64,000 nucleotides of DNA from Citrobacter koseri. Lineage in GTDB: Bacteria; Pseudomonadota; Gammaproteobacteria; Enterobacterales; Enterobacteriaceae. The notes below the pieces were generated by a model. That model ran no database searches, was not told where the DNA came from, and saw only the letters and a list, made by a program, of their open reading frames with translations. Of the stretch, positions 21,797 to 33,292 are shown piece by piece. Made by a program: the position numbers and the translations under genes. The stretch lies in NCBI GenBank assembly GCA_900446925.1, contig UAVY01000010.1, forward strand, positions 62,001 through 126,000. The letters are read 5' to 3'. Position 1 is the stretch's first letter, and each line of letters opens with the position of its first letter.

Positions 21797-22099
21797 TTAG
21801 CGCATGGAAAGATGTAAAAACTGCCCTTCTGCGTCAAAAGAGCAAACAAAACTCTCTTTGCGGAAAGTATTGCCGCGCATCTCATAGCTACCCTGGTATT
21901 GCTCAAAACCGGTCACATCAATTTTCTGCGTGCCGGTGTTATAACGCCGCGCCGCCTGCGCTTTGCACAATGCTTCCATATCCAGTGAGCGTTCCGGGTT
22001 CACGTTGACCTTCTGCGCCTTCTGAACCGGCTGCGCCGTCGTCGCGCATCCCACCAGCAGGAGGGTTAACAGCGCCGGAAAAACAGACTTCATCATCAT
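21797..22099 (-). CDS. ysaB: Putative lipoprotein YsaB
   Basis: A 100-residue protein with a signal peptide and lipobox LLLVGC, followed by a conserved small domain (LDMEALCKAQAARRYNTGTQKIDVTGF...). It matches K-12 YsaB (99 residues). Function unknown. The frame is intact and it is expressed as a single gene upstream of glyQ. Confidence 0.9.
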   Translation of the reverse strand: MMMKSVFPALLTLLLVGCATTAQPVQKAQKVNVNPERSLDMEALCKAQAARRYNTGTQKIDVTGFEQYQGSYEMRGNTFRKESFVCSFDAEGQFLHLSMR

Positions 22100-22287
22100 T
22101 TTTATTACCGCCTTATTTGCCGGTCGCTCTTATTATTATTAAGGTTAGGGTTTACCCAAAAGACAGGCGCATTTTGCGAATCTCGCTGGGCCATCACAAG
22201 CTTTAGCGTAAAAACTCAGAATATTCCAATGAGATACCGCGCCAATAAACAAGTCAGACCCTATTTAAAACGGAAGCAGAGGCACTG

Positions 22288-23283
22288 ATGCAACCCAAAA
22301 TATACTGGATTGATAATTTGCGAGGGATCGCCTGTTTAATGGTCGTGATGATCCACGCCACCACCTGGTACGTCACCAATGCGCAAAGCATCAATCCGTT
22401 TAGCTGGGATTTTGCCAATGTCCTGAACTCCGCCTCACGCGTCAGCGTACCGCTGTTTTTTATGATCTCGGGCTATCTCTTTTTTGGCGAACGTAGCGCC
22501 CAGCCGCGACATTTCCTGCGCATTGCGCTCTGCCTGCTGTTCTATAGCGCCGTCGCGTTGGTATATATCACCCTTTTTACGTCGATTAACGCAGAGCTAT
22601 CGCTGAAAAACCTGCTGCAAAAACCGGTGTTCTACCACCTGTGGTTTTTCTTCGCGATCGCGGTGATCTACCTGGTATCGCCGTTAATACAGGTTAAAAA
22701 CATCAGCGGCAAAATGCTGTTGGTGCTGATGATCGTCATTGGCGTTGTCGCCAACCCCAATACCGTGTCGCAAAAAATCGGCGGATTTGAGTGGCTCCCC
22801 GTTAACCTGTATATCACCGGCGACACGTTTTACTACATCCTCTATGGCATGCTAGGTCGGGCGATTGGCATGATGGAGACACAAAAACGTTCGCTGACCT
22901 GGATAAGCGCCGCGCTTTTCATTACGGCGGTATTGATTATTTCTCGCGGAACGCTACATGAACTCAACTGGCGCGGAAATTTTGCCGATACCTGGTACGT
23001 CTATTGCGGCCCAATGGTGTTTATTTGCGCCGTTTCGCTGCTCACGCTGGTCAAAAATACCCTGAATACGCGCACGGTTCCCGGGCTGGCGCTGATTTCC
23101 CGCCACTCACTCGGTATTTACGGGTTTCACGCGCTGATAATCCATGCGCTACGGACGAATGGCGTGGAGTTTAAACGCTGGCCGCCGCTGGATATCGTAT
23201 GGATTTTTACCCTCACCCTGGCCGGAAGTTTGCTGCTGTCGATATTGCTACAGAAGATTGATACGCGCAGGCTGGTCAGTTGA
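22288..23283 (+). CDS. wecH: O-acetyltransferase WecH
   Basis: Inner-membrane acyltransferase-3 family protein that O-acetylates GlcNAc residues of enterobacterial common antigen. The frame is intact at 331 residues, as in E. coli. It opens [27 protein letters not shown], where the Arg and His are the family's catalytic-site residues, and has about ten membrane helices. It lies outside the wec cluster, as in K-12. Confidence 0.95.
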   Translation: MQPKIYWIDNLRGIACLMVVMIHATTWYVTNAQSINPFSWDFANVLNSASRVSVPLFFMISGYLFFGERSAQPRHFLRIALCLLFYSAVALVYITLFTSINAELSLKNLLQKPVFYHLWFFFAIAVIYLVSPLIQVKNISGKMLLVLMIVIGVVANPNTVSQKIGGFEWLPVNLYITGDTFYYILYGMLGRAIGMMETQKRSLTWISAALFITAVLIISRGTLHELNWRGNFADTWYVYCGPMVFICAVSLLTLVKNTLNTRTVPGLALISRHSLGIYGFHALIIHALRTNGVEFKRWPPLDIVWIFTLTLAGSLLLSILLQKIDTRRLVS

Positions 23284-23290
23284 CCAGCCT

Positions 23291-23644
23291 TTATTCGTCA
23301 TCAGAATACGTGGCGTACATATCCGTACCCAACAGACTTACGCCCAGCCCCAGAAGGCACATCACTTTGACGGCGACCGGTAAATCAATATTCCATAGAC
23401 CGACAAAAAGCATACCTGCGGCGAGAAGTAACAGATATTTGCACCGGGTGAGCAGACGCTCATTTCCCGTCGGCTCCTGGCGTATTAACAGGGGAAAGCC
23501 ACTCATCACCATTATCGCAAAAAAATAGCCCTTGTCGCTCAACGAGTGGCAAGCAGGCCACAGCCCTGTCAGATAGACCAGCGCACCGCCCGCCAGCATG
23601 ATTAAACCGACCAGACGCTTCCTGCGCGCAACCTTATCGTCCAT
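23291..23644 (-). CDS. YiaA/YiaB-family inner-membrane protein
   Basis: An intact 117-residue protein with four predicted hydrophobic segments arranged as two YiaAB-type helical hairpins (LAGGALVYLTGLW..., then LAAGMLFVGLWNIDL). K-12 has two such genes, yiaB and yiaA, at this place; here only one is present, so I do not assign a letter. It is convergent with wecH, with 7 bases between stops. Function unknown. Confidence 0.85.
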   Translation of the reverse strand: MDDKVARRKRLVGLIMLAGGALVYLTGLWPACHSLSDKGYFFAIMVMSGFPLLIRQEPTGNERLLTRCKYLLLLAAGMLFVGLWNIDLPVAVKVMCLLGLGVSLLGTDMYATYSDDE

Positions 23645-23784
23645 ATCACTCTCCTTATGCTTTGCCGATTCACATTAAGACAAGAAATAAGAATGGAAAA
23701 GACGATAACCGGACAATAACGTGAAAATCAGAAAACACACATATTGATTTCGATATATATCGAGGCAATCAATAGGAAATAAGA

Positions 23785-23812
23785 ATTCCTTCCGGCCACT
23801 GCCGGAAGGAAT
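23785..23812 (-). terminator. xylAB terminator hairpin
   Basis: A perfect 12-bp stem (ATTCCTTCCGGC-cact-GCCGGAAGGAAT) stands 7 bases after the xylB stop. The following minus-strand bases (TCTTATTTCC) are only moderately T-rich. Confidence 0.7.
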
Positions 23813-23818
23813 AGCGGA

Positions 23819-25272
23819 TTAAGACATGAGCGGTAATAACTGCTGGTAAATGCGGCGGAACGTTTCGCGACGTTCAAGGTAACGCGCATGGCGTTCAGCA
23901 TCAGGGAAATGCGCCTGCTCCAGCGGAAGTTGCGGTAATAAATCAGATAATGGTTGCTCTTTATTCATCGCAATTTGCGCCAGACGCGCGGCACCCAATG
24001 CCGGGCCTACATCTCCGCCGGTACGGTAATCAAGCTGTAGCCCGCTGATGTCCGCCAGCATTTGTCGCCAGTATTCACTTCGCGCCCCGCCGCCGATCAG
24101 CGTCACGCTGCCGGGTTTCACGCCACAGGCATGCACAACATCCATGCCATCCGCCAGCGCATAACCGACGCCTTCCAGCACCGCCCGCGCCAGCTCTGCG
24201 GGGCCATGCTGATGCGTAAGGCCAAAGAATACGCCCTTCGCCTGCGGATTATTATGCGGCGTGCGTTCACCGGAAAGATAAGGCAGGAACCAGACGGCAT
24301 CCGCGTTATCATCCGCCTGGCGTGCCGCGTCAATCAGCGCGGGAACAGACGCCTGACCGGTCAATTTTGCCGCCCAGTCCAGGCAGGATGCCGCGCTCAG
24401 CATGACGGACATCAAATGCCAGCGTTCGGGCAGCGCATGGCAAAAACTGTGTACCGCACTTTCTGGTTTACTGAGAAAACCGTCGCTCACCGCAAAATAG
24501 ACGCCTGATGTTCCCAGCGACAGCATGGCCTGACCCGCATTGATCATCCCCACGCCCACCGCGCCCGCTGCGTTATCTCCGCCCCCTGCAACAACAGGCA
24601 CCGCAGGCATCCCCCAGGAGTGCGCCACCTCAGGCAACACCGTACCGGTGATGTCGCTGCCTTCGTACAGAGCAGGCATGTGTTTCACGGGTTAGCTGAC
24701 AAGCGTTGAGCATGATGTCGCTCCAGTCACGCGCTGCGACATCCAGCCACATCGTTCCCGCCGCGTCCGACATATCGCTGGCAAAATCCCCCGTCATACG
24801 CAGACGCAGGTAATCTTTAGGTAGCAGCACCTTTGCAACCTGGCGGAAAATATCCGGCTCATGGCGCTGAACCCACAGCAGTTTTGGCGCGGTAAAGCCG
24901 GGCATCATCAGATTGCCGGTAATGGCGCGAGACTGCGGAACCTGCTGCTCAAGCAGCGCGCACTCTTCACCACAGCGTCCGTCATTCCATAAAATCGCCG
25001 GGCGTAGCACCTTCTGGTGTTTATCAAGCAACGTGGCGCCGTGCATCTGCCCGGCAATCCCCAGCGCCTTTACATCACGTAATGAATGCTCTCGCCCAGC
25101 GCTTTTACGGCGCGATCCGTCGCCAGCCACCACTGTTCGGGATCCTGCTCCGACCATAATGGATGCGGCGAGAGACGGACAGTTTCTCCGTCTGCGAGGC
25201 CAGCACGTCTCCCTGCTCATTCAGCAGGATGGCTTTCACACCGGACGTGCCCAGATCTATCCCGATATACAT
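23819..25272 (-). CDS. xylB: Xylulokinase XylB (1 insertion, 2 deletions apparent)
   Basis: FGGY-family kinase that phosphorylates D-xylulose to xylulose 5-phosphate. The N-terminus MYIGIDLGTSGVK is the ATP-binding phosphate-1 loop; GIAGQMHGATLLD and AILWNDGRC contact substrate; GGGARSEYWRQMLADI and PALGAARLA lie in domain II. Frame breaks: one C missing near 25170, one A missing near 25090, one A extra near 24686. Corrected length is 484 residues, the same as K-12. It is co-transcribed with xylA, 54 bases downstream. Confidence 0.95.
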
Positions 25273-25326
25273 CGTGACCACTCCTTTATCGATGCGCCGC
25301 GTTGGCTAAACGCGGCGCAATGGCGA

Positions 25327-26651
25327 TTACTTGTCGAACAGATAATGATTCACCAGATTTTCCAGCAGTTCCTGATGGCCGCTTTGATGCACCGGCGCCA
25401 GATTACGCTGTTCAGCATAGTGCGCGACGTCGCTCAGGGATAACTGGCCTTTCAAAATTTGCTGGCCCAGTTCGCTATTCCAGCCGGAATAACGTTTCGC
25501 CACGCGTTTATCCAGTTCGCCATCTTCAATCATGCGCGCTGCCACTTTTAATGACAGCGCCATCGTGTCCATCGCGCCAATATGACCATAGAACAGATCG
25601 TATTTGTCGGTGCTCTGGCGACGAACCTTCGCGTCAAAGTTCAGCCCGCCGGTCGTGAAACCGCCCGCTTTCAGGATTTCATACATCACCAGCGCGTTCT
25701 CTTCGACGCTTACCGGGAACTGGTCGGTATCCCAGCCCAGCTGCGCATCGCCACGGTTGGCATCCACAGAACCAAAAATGCCCAGCGCAATGGCGGACGC
25801 AATCTCATGATGGAAAGAGTGGCCCGCCAGCGTAGCGTGGTTGGCTTCAATGTTCACCTTGATCTCTTTTTCCAGGCCGAACTGCTTGAGAAAGCCGTAA
25901 AACCGTTGCCACATCGTAGTCATACTGGTGTTTTGTCGGCTCCTGCGGTTTTGGCTCGATCAGCAGCGTGCCCTGGAAACCTGTTTTATGTTTATGCTCC
26001 ACCCACCATCTGCATAAAGCGGCCAATCTGCTCGCGTTCCTGGCGCAGATCGGTATTCAGCAGGGTTTCATACCCTTCACGGCCCCCCCACAGAACGTAG
26101 TTTTCGCCACCCAGTTTGTGCGTGGCGTTCATCGCGTTCACCACCTGCGTCGCCGCCCAACTGAAGACTTCCGGATCCGGGTTCGTCGCCGCCCCGGCGC
26201 CGTAACGCGGGTTGGTAAAGCAGTTCGCGGTGCCCCATAACAGCTTCACGCCGCTCTGCTCTTGCTTCGACTCCAGCACATCGACCATCTGCGCAAAGTT
26301 GTTTTTATACTCTTTCAGCGAGGCGCCTTCCGGCGAAACATCCACATCGTGGAAGCAGTAGTAAGGCACGTTCAGCTTATGGAAAAATTCAAACGCCACA
26401 TCCGCCTTGCGCTTCGCCAGCTCCAGCGCATCGCCGGGCTGTTGCCACGGACGGTTGAACGCGCCTACGCCAAACATATCCGCGCCGTTCCAGCAGAAGG
26501 TATGCCAGTAGCAGGCCGCAAAACGCAGATGCTCTTCCATGCGTTTACCCAGTACAATTTCATCTGGATTATAATGGCGGAAAGCTAATGGATTAGTGCT
26601 TTTAGGGCCTTCATAACGAACACGATCGAGTTGGTCAAAATAAGCCTGCAT
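25327..26651 (-). CDS. xylA: Xylose isomerase XylA (2 apparent frameshifts)
   Basis: Metal-dependent TIM-barrel enzyme converting D-xylose to D-xylulose, the first step of the pathway. It starts [15 protein letters not shown]. Active-site stretches [40 protein letters not shown] and [16 protein letters not shown] are all present. Extra bases at 25899-25902 and 26002-26004 break the frame; corrected length is 440 residues as in K-12. It is transcribed divergently from xylF. Confidence 0.96.
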
Positions 26652-27017
26652 AATGAACTCCATAATCAGGTAATACGGCGAGGGATGGGTAATGGCGTAA
26701 TATTGGTTACTCGATTCACATTGCTCAATTATGTTATTTCACTCTGCTATTTAGATAATTCGTAAGTGTGCGCTGCCTCGCAAAATAAAAGTAACCGCCT
26801 GCAAAAAATGGTTATTCATCAACAACGAAATGTAACGGGCGTAATGCGTCATTAAAAGTACGATCTCGGTCATAATTCACGAAATAAACCAAAAATCGTA
26901 ACTGCAAGATAAAAATCTATAATTGCCTTCCGCGTATTAACTGCTAAAAATCTGCTACGTCTCACGCTGTGATTGTTACTTTTACCGCTGTTCCCTCTAA
27001 CAAAAGGCATCACGATT
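26652..27017. promoter_or_regulatory. Divergent xylA/xylF control region
   Basis: A 366-base AT-rich intergenic region between the two arms of the xylose regulon. In E. coli this interval holds promoters pA and pF, two XylR sites and a shared CRP site. The layout is conserved, but I could not fix exact sites by eye. Confidence 0.75.
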
Positions 27018-28010
27018 ATGAAGATAAAAAACATCTTACTCACCGTCTGCACTTCACTCCTGCTCGCCAGCATAACGGGACATGCCAAAGAAGTTAAAAT
27101 TGGTATGGCTATCGATGACTTACGTCTGGAACGTTGGCAAAAAGATCGCGATATTTTCGTGAGCAAGGCCGAGTCCCTCGGCGCAAAAGTATTTGTACAA
27201 TCTGCCAATGGTAATGAAGAAACCCAAATGTCGCAGATTGAAAACATGATCAACCGTGGCGTTGATGTTCTGGTCATTATTCCTTATAACGGGCAAGTAT
27301 TAAGCAATGTCGTAAAAGAAGCGAAACAAGAAGGAATAAAAGTATTAGCGTACGACCGCATGATAAATGATGCCGACATCGATTTTTATATTTCTTTTGA
27401 TAACGAAAAAGTCGGTGAATTACAGGCTCAGGCGTTGGTCGATAAAGTGCCTGAAGGGAATTATTTCCTGATGGGCGGTTCGCCGGTAGATAATAATGCA
27501 AAATTGTTCCGCGCCGGGCAAATGAAAGTATTAAAACCTTATATCGACTCAGGAAAAATTAACGTCGTTGGCGATCAATGGGTAGACGGATGGTTGCCTG
27601 AAAATGCGCTGAAAATTATGGAAAATGCGCTGACCGCAAACAATAACAAAATTGACGCGGTTGTCGCTTCCAATGACGCGACCGCAGGCGGTGCGATTCA
27701 GGCGCTCAGCGCTCAGGGATTATCAGGAAAAGTCGCTATTTCCGGTCAGGATGCCGACCTTGCGGGCATTAAACGTATTGTCGCAGGCACGCAGACCATG
27801 ACGGTTTATAAACCCATCACGCTACTGGCAAATACCGCCGCCGAGATCGCCGTCGAGCTGGGTAACGGGCAACAACCTAAGGCCGACGCCACGCTGAATA
27901 ACGGTCTGAAAGATGTCCCTTCCCGCCTGCTTACTCCAATTGATGTTAATAAAACCAATATTGACGAAACCGTGATTAAAGACGGGTTCCACAAAAAGAG
28001 TGATCTGTAA
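27018..28010 (+). CDS. xylF: Xylose-binding periplasmic protein XylF
   Basis: Substrate-binding protein of the high-affinity XylFGH ABC transporter. The intact 330-residue frame matches K-12. The signal peptide ([23 protein letters not shown]) is cut before [17 protein letters not shown], and the type I periplasmic-binding fold includes [16 protein letters not shown] and [15 protein letters not shown]. Confidence 0.97.
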   Translation: MKIKNILLTVCTSLLLASITGHAKEVKIGMAIDDLRLERWQKDRDIFVSKAESLGAKVFVQSANGNEETQMSQIENMINRGVDVLVIIPYNGQVLSNVVKEAKQEGIKVLAYDRMINDADIDFYISFDNEKVGELQAQALVDKVPEGNYFLMGGSPVDNNAKLFRAGQMKVLKPYIDSGKINVVGDQWVDGWLPENALKIMENALTANNNKIDAVVASNDATAGGAIQALSAQGLSGKVAISGQDADLAGIKRIVAGTQTMTVYKPITLLANTAAEIAVELGNGQQPKADATLNNGLKDVPSRLLTPIDVNKTNIDETVIKDGFHKKSDL

Positions 28011-28016
28011 ACGTTG

Positions 28017-28040
28017 CGCCCTCTACAACAGCGGAGGGCG
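28017..28040 (+). terminator. xylF-xylG intercistronic hairpin
   Basis: CGCCCTC-10-base loop-GAGGGCG lies right after xylF. There is no T-run. It probably stabilises the xylF message or limits read-through into xylGH, in line with the excess of binding protein needed by ABC importers. Confidence 0.6.
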
Positions 28041-28087
28041 TCAAACCCTCCATGCCGGGTTCTCGCATTGGCTTATGTGGAGTAGTT

Positions 28088-29631
28088 ATGCCCTATCTAC
28101 TTGAAATGAAAAACATTACCAAGACCTTCGGCGCAGTGAAGGCAGTTGATAACGTCAGCCTCAGGCTTAATGCCGGGGAAATCGTTTCATTGTGCGGTGA
28201 AAATGGTTCGGGTAAATCAACGTTAATGAAAGTGCTGTGCGGTATTTACCCTCATGGCTCTTATGAAGGTGAAATTCTGTTTGCGGGAGAAACACTGCAA
28301 GCCAGTCATATTCGTGATACCGAACGTAAGGGCATTGCTATTATTCACCAGGAGTTAGCGCTGGTTAAACACTTAACCGTGCTGGAAAATATCTTCCTGG
28401 GCAGCGAAATCACCCGTAACGGCATTCTTGATTACGACATGATGACGCTACGCTGCCAGAAGCTGTTAGACCAAGTCAGCTTGTCTATCTCACCGGATAC
28501 CCGCGTGGGCGACCTGGGCCTGGGGCAACAACAGCTGGTAGAAATTGCCAAAGCGCTTAATAAACAAGTTCGGCTGCTGATTCTCGATGAGCCGACGGCC
28601 TCCCTCACGGAACAAGAAACCACCGTGCTGCTGGAAATTATTCGCGATCTGCAACAGCATGATATTGCGTGTATTTATATCTCACACAAGCTCAATGAAG
28701 TTAAAGCTATCTCGGACACAATCTGCGTGATCCGCGACGGCCAACATATTGGCACCCGCGCAGCCGCCGGAATGGAAGAAGACGATATCATCACCATGAT
28801 GGTCGGTCGCGAGCTGACGGCGCTCTATCCTAATGAGCCGCATGCTACCGGGGAGGAGATTTTGCGCGTTGAGCGCCTTTACCGCCTGGCATCCCGTCAA
28901 CCGTCACATCAAACGCGTCAATGATGTCTCCTTTTCGCTGAAACGGGGCGAGATTCTCGGCATTGCAGGGCTGGTCGGCGCGGGCCGCACGGAGTTAGTG
29001 CAATGCCTGTTCGGCGTCTGGCCTGGGCGCTGGGAAGGAAAGGTTATGATCGATAATCAGGCCGTGGATATTCGTCATTGCCAGCAAGCGATCGCTCATG
29101 GCATTGCAATGGTGCCTGAAGACAGGAAACGCGACGGCATTGTGCCGGTTATGGCCGTCGGGAAAAATATCACGCTGGCGGCGCTCGATCGGTTCACCGG
29201 GAAGATAAGCCATCTTGACGATGCCGCAGAGCAAAAATGCATTCTGGAATCGCTGCAACGCCCTGAAAGTGAAAACATCCTCGCCTGATTTAGCGATTGG
29301 GCGCCTTAGCGGCGGGAACCAACAAAAGGCCATACTGGCGCGCTGTCTCCTGCTGAACCCGCGTATTCTCATCCTCGATGAACCCACCCGAGGAATCGAT
29401 ATCGGCGCGAAATATGAAATCTACAAACTCATTAACCAGCTTGTTCAGCAAGGTATTGCTGTCATCGTCATCTCGTCGGAACTCCCCGAGGTTCTTGGAT
29501 TAAGCGATCGCATCCTGGTGATGCACGAAGGAAAACTGAAAGCCAACCTGGTGAATCATAACCTGACTCAAGAACAGGTGATGGAAGCCGCATTGAGGAG
29601 CGAATATCATGTCGAAAAACAATCCGTCTGA
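28088..29631 (+). CDS. xylG: Xylose ABC transporter ATP-binding protein XylG (2 apparent frameshifts)
   Basis: Sugar-type ATPase with two fused ABC domains. Domain 1 has Walker A GENGSGKS (residues 37-44), a signature-like [13 protein letters not shown] and Walker [11 protein letters not shown]; domain 2 carries the second signature [13 protein letters not shown] and [11 protein letters not shown]. Extra bases at 28878-28880 and 29261-29263 split the frame; corrected length is 513 residues as in K-12. It overlaps xylH by 23 bases. Confidence 0.96.
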
Positions 29632-30792
29632 AGTGAAACTCTCAGCCCCTCTGACGGGCGGTTTTCCTGGGTTAAAATCACTGAACCTACAGGTGTTCGT
29701 CATGATCGCGGCGATTATTGTGATCATGCTGTTCTTTACCTGGACCACGGAAGGCGCATACCTGAGCGCGCGCAACGTCTCCAACCTGCTTCGTCAGACG
29801 GCGATCACCGGTATTCTGGCCGTGGGGATGGTTTTCGTGATTATCTCTGCGGAAATCGACCTCTCCGTTGGCTCAATGATGGGGCTATTAGGCGGCGTCG
29901 CGGCAATCTGCGACGTCTGGCTGGGCTGGCCATTGCCGCTTACGATTGTTGTCACGCTGGCGCTGGGTTTACTGCTCGGCGCCTGGAACGGGTGGTGGGT
30001 CGCCTACCGGAAAGTCCCTTCGTTTATCGTCACCCTGGCCGGGATGCTGGCTTTCCGTGGCATTCTCATTGGCATCACGAATGGTACAACCGTCTCGCCC
30101 ACCAGCTCGGCGATGTCGCAGATTGGTCAGAGCTACTTATCCAACGGTCTGGGCTTCACAATAGGCGCCATCAGCTTAATGGCGTTTATCGGCTGGCAAT
30201 GGCGCGGGGCGTATGCGCCGGCAGGCTCTGGCGCTTAGCACCCCGGTTTCTACTGCGGTAGTCGGTCGCCAGGCGCTGACCGCCGTCATTGTCCTGGGCG
30301 CAATCTGGCTGCTGAACGATTATCGCGGCGTTCCAACGCCCGTACTGCTGCTGGTATTCCTGCTGCTTGGCGGTATGTTTATGGCGACGCGAACGGCGTT
30401 TGGCCGGAGAATTTATGCGATTGGCGGCAATCTGGAAGCCGCTCGTCTCTCCGGCATTAACGTTGAGCGAACCAAACTGGCGGTCTTCGCCATCAACGGC
30501 CTGATGGTGGCGATTGCAGGGCTGATACTCAGTTCGCGCCTCGGCGCCGGATCGCCTTCCGCCGGGAACATTGCCGAGCTGGACGCGATTGCCGCCTGCG
30601 TGATCGGCGGAACCAGTCTGGCGGGTGGCGTGGGTAGCGTCGCGGGCGCCGTCATGGGGGCGTTTATTATGGCCTCTCTTGATAACGGAATGAGTATTGA
30701 TGGACGTGCCCACATTCTGGCAGTACATCGTGAAAGGTGCGATCTTGTTACTGGCAGTATGGATGGACTCAGCAACTAAACGTCGTTCCTGA
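29609..30792 (+). CDS. xylH: Xylose ABC transporter permease XylH (2 apparent frameshifts)
   Basis: Membrane component of XylFGH (ribose-type permease, about ten helices). It starts inside the end of xyl[15 protein letters not shown] and [19 protein letters not shown] are conserved permease signatures. Extra bases at 30206-30209 and 30697-30698 break the frame; corrected length is 393 residues, as in K-12, ending ATKRRS. Confidence 0.95.
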
Positions 30793-30814
30793 ATTCCAGA
30801 AAAGGGGTCATGCT

Positions 30815-30842
30815 CAATGCCGGTCAACACGTACCGGCATTG
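30815..30842 (+). terminator. xylH-xylR intercistronic hairpin
   Basis: A perfect 10-bp stem (CAATGCCGGT/ACCGGCATTG) with an 8-base loop stands in the gap, followed by TCCTTTAT. It may partly separate xylR from xylFGH. Confidence 0.65.
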
Positions 30843-30874
30843 TCCTTTATGACTGATTCAGCAGGGAAAGAACT

Positions 30875-32054
30875 ATGTTTGAGAAACGCCACCGTATCAC
30901 ACTGTTATTTAATGCAAATAAAGCCTACGACCGTCAGGTAGTGGAAGGCGTGGGTGAATATTTACAGGCATCGCAATCGGAATGGGATATCTTCATTGAA
31001 GAAGACTTCCGCGCGCGAATTGATAACATCAAAGAGTGGTTAGGCGATGGCGTCATTGCCGACTACGATGACGATGACATTGCTCAGGCGCTTGCCGATG
31101 TGGATGTGCCCATTATCGGCGTCGGCGGTTCTTACCACCTTGCTGCACACTATCCATCCGTCCATTATATCGCCACCGATAACTACGCTCTGGTGGAAAG
31201 CGCCTTTCTGCACCTGAAAGAAAAAGGGATCAATCGCTTCGCCTTTTATGGCCTGCCCGCCTCCAGCGGCAAGCGCTGGGCGGCTGAGCGTGAATACGCG
31301 TTTTGCCAACTGGTTGCACAAGAAAAATACCGTGGCGTGGTCTATCAGGGGCTGGAAACCGCACCGGAAAACTGGCAGCACGCGCAAAACCGGCTGGCGG
31401 ACTGGCTGCAAACCCTGCCGCCGCAAACCGGGATTATCGCCGTTACCGACGCCCGGGCAAGACATGTGCTGCAAGTTTGCGAGCATCTGCATATCCCGGT
31501 TCCCGAAAAGCTGTGCGTCATCGGTATTGATAACGAAGAACTGACCCGCTATCTGTCGCGGGTCGCGCTGTCATCGGTCGCTCAGGGAGCCAGGCAGATG
31601 GGCTATCAGGCGGCAAAACTGCTACACCGCCTGCTGGATAAGGAAGTGCTGCCGCTGCAACGTATTCTGGTTCCGCCTGTGCGCGTCGTTGAGCGTCGCT
31701 CGACGGACTACCGCTCATTGACCGACCCGGGCCGTCATACAGGCGATGCATTTCATCCGTAACCATGCCTGCAAAGGTATTAAAGTCGATCAGGTGCTGG
31801 ACGCGGTCGGTATCTCCCGCTCAAACCTGGAGAAACGGTTTAAAGAAGACGTCGGGGAGACCATTCACGCCGTTATTCATGCTGAAAAACTGGAAAAAGC
31901 GCGCAGCCTGTTAATTTCAACCACGCTGCCGATTAACGAAATATCACAGATGTGCGGCTACCCATCCCTGCAATATTTCTATTCTGTTTTCAAAAAGGAG
32001 TATGACACGACGCCAAAAGAGTACCGCGATCGGTACAGTGAGGTGTTGTTGTAG
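30875..32054 (+). CDS. xylR: Xylose operon activator XylR (1 apparent frameshift)
   Basis: D-xylose-responsive activator of xylAB and xylFGH. The N-terminal two-thirds is a LacI-like ligand domain and the C-terminal third an AraC DNA-binding domain with two HTH units (VDQVLDAVGISRSNLEKRFK and INEISQMCGYPSLQYFYSVFKKEYDTTPKEYR). An extra G at 31729-31731 cuts between the domains; corrected length is 392 residues, as in K-12. Confidence 0.95.
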
Positions 32055-32065
32055 CGGGATCTTTT

Positions 32066-32136
32066 GTAGGCCCGGTAAGCGAAGCGTCACCGGGCGTTTG
32101 TGCCGGATGGCGGCGCAAGCGTCTTATCCGGCCTAC
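32066..32136. repeat. BIME between xylR and bax
   Basis: Two REP units in opposite orientation (gtaggcccggtaagcg... and gccggatggcg...cttatccggcctac) between convergent genes. Confidence 0.85.
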
Positions 32137-32148
32137 AAAATCGGGTCA

Positions 32149-32974
32149 TTACATATGCGCGGCGATTAAACGCTGGTTATCCTGATACATCGCGAACAGA
32201 TAGTTGTTGTAGCTCTGCCCTTTCGTCGAATAACCCTTCAGCTTATGGATCATTGCGCTTGCGGTAACTTCCTGATCCGCCTTACGCAACTGGGCGCGGG
32301 ACTTACGGAAAGACGAGTAAGCAGGATGCGTGTTCAGGTTAATCACGTACGCGTTAACCGACTCTTTAACCGAGCCGAACTGCGAGTAACCTTTCACTTT
32401 ACCCGGCGCATTGGTACAACGCCCTTTTCCGCATTTCATGCCGAACAGGTTATTGTTGTTGCGCGCCAGTTTAGAGGTTCCCCAGCCGCTTTCCGCCGCC
32501 GCCATCGTCGCCACCATACTGGTCGGGATGATGTCTACGCGTTCCAGCAAGGTATTCCACGGAATGTTACGCGTGTTGCCAGACCACTTTACCTTGTAGC
32601 GCGCTGCGATATCTTTCATACGCGTACGCTCAGAAGGCGACCAGCGGTTCTGATACTGTTTTGAAATCAGCCAGTTACGATCCGCAGTAATCGCAGCATT
32701 TTGACTGGTGATAAAAGGCATAACCGTCCGGAGAAACGCTTTTTTCCTTGGTGTTCCAGAAGGGTATTTTCGCAAATCAGGAAGTGAACTACTCTTTGCA
32801 CTATTGCGAGAATACTCTTGTTTACTGCTTACCTGTTTATGACCTGTCTTGGTTACGTGGGACTTTTGACTCCGTTGTTGTCGTGTGCGCCTTCGCCAGC
32901 ACCTCACCCGAAAATACTACGGTGAGTAACATAAGAATCATTGCCCCATATCGTCGTATGGGCGTCAATATCAT
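32149..32974 (-). CDS. bax: Bax, putative peptidoglycan glucosaminidase (1 apparent frameshift)
   Basis: Secreted protein with a glucosaminidase (FlgJ-like) domain. The N-terminus MILTPIRRYGAMILML is a membrane/signal segment, followed by a Ser/Lys-rich linker. The catalytic domain includes MVATMAAAESGWGTSKLARN with the likely Glu and NNNNLFGMKC. An extra base at 32872-32873 separates the signal region from the rest; corrected length is 274 residues as in K-12. Enzyme activity is inferred from the family. Confidence 0.9.
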
Positions 32975-33292
32975 TAGGTCTCCTGGTCGGATTTATACAT
33001 TCCAACGCCTTATATTTTTCAAAAAAATGAGAGATGAATCTCAAATCATATCAAAAATAACCGTCAAGAGCACCCCAAAGGAATAGTCCAATTCCGAAAC
33101 CCTGTCACGCAATAATGGCGAAGAACGCTATTAATACGAAGAAAATGTGGTGGTTATCGCAAAACATGGCTATTTTCTGCGCACGATCGCTCACCCTCGC
33201 GCCTCAGCCTGGCGGAATACGCCAGAGGGATGAGTTATCCGCTATCTTTCAACGGCATACTGGCTAAAAATCGCAGCAATAAGGAAAGCGTA
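32975..33292. other. bax-malS intergenic region
   Basis: A 318-base divergent gap that should hold the bax and malS promoters. In E. coli malS is MalT-activated; I did not find a clear MalT box by eye. No gene is seen. Confidence 0.45.
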
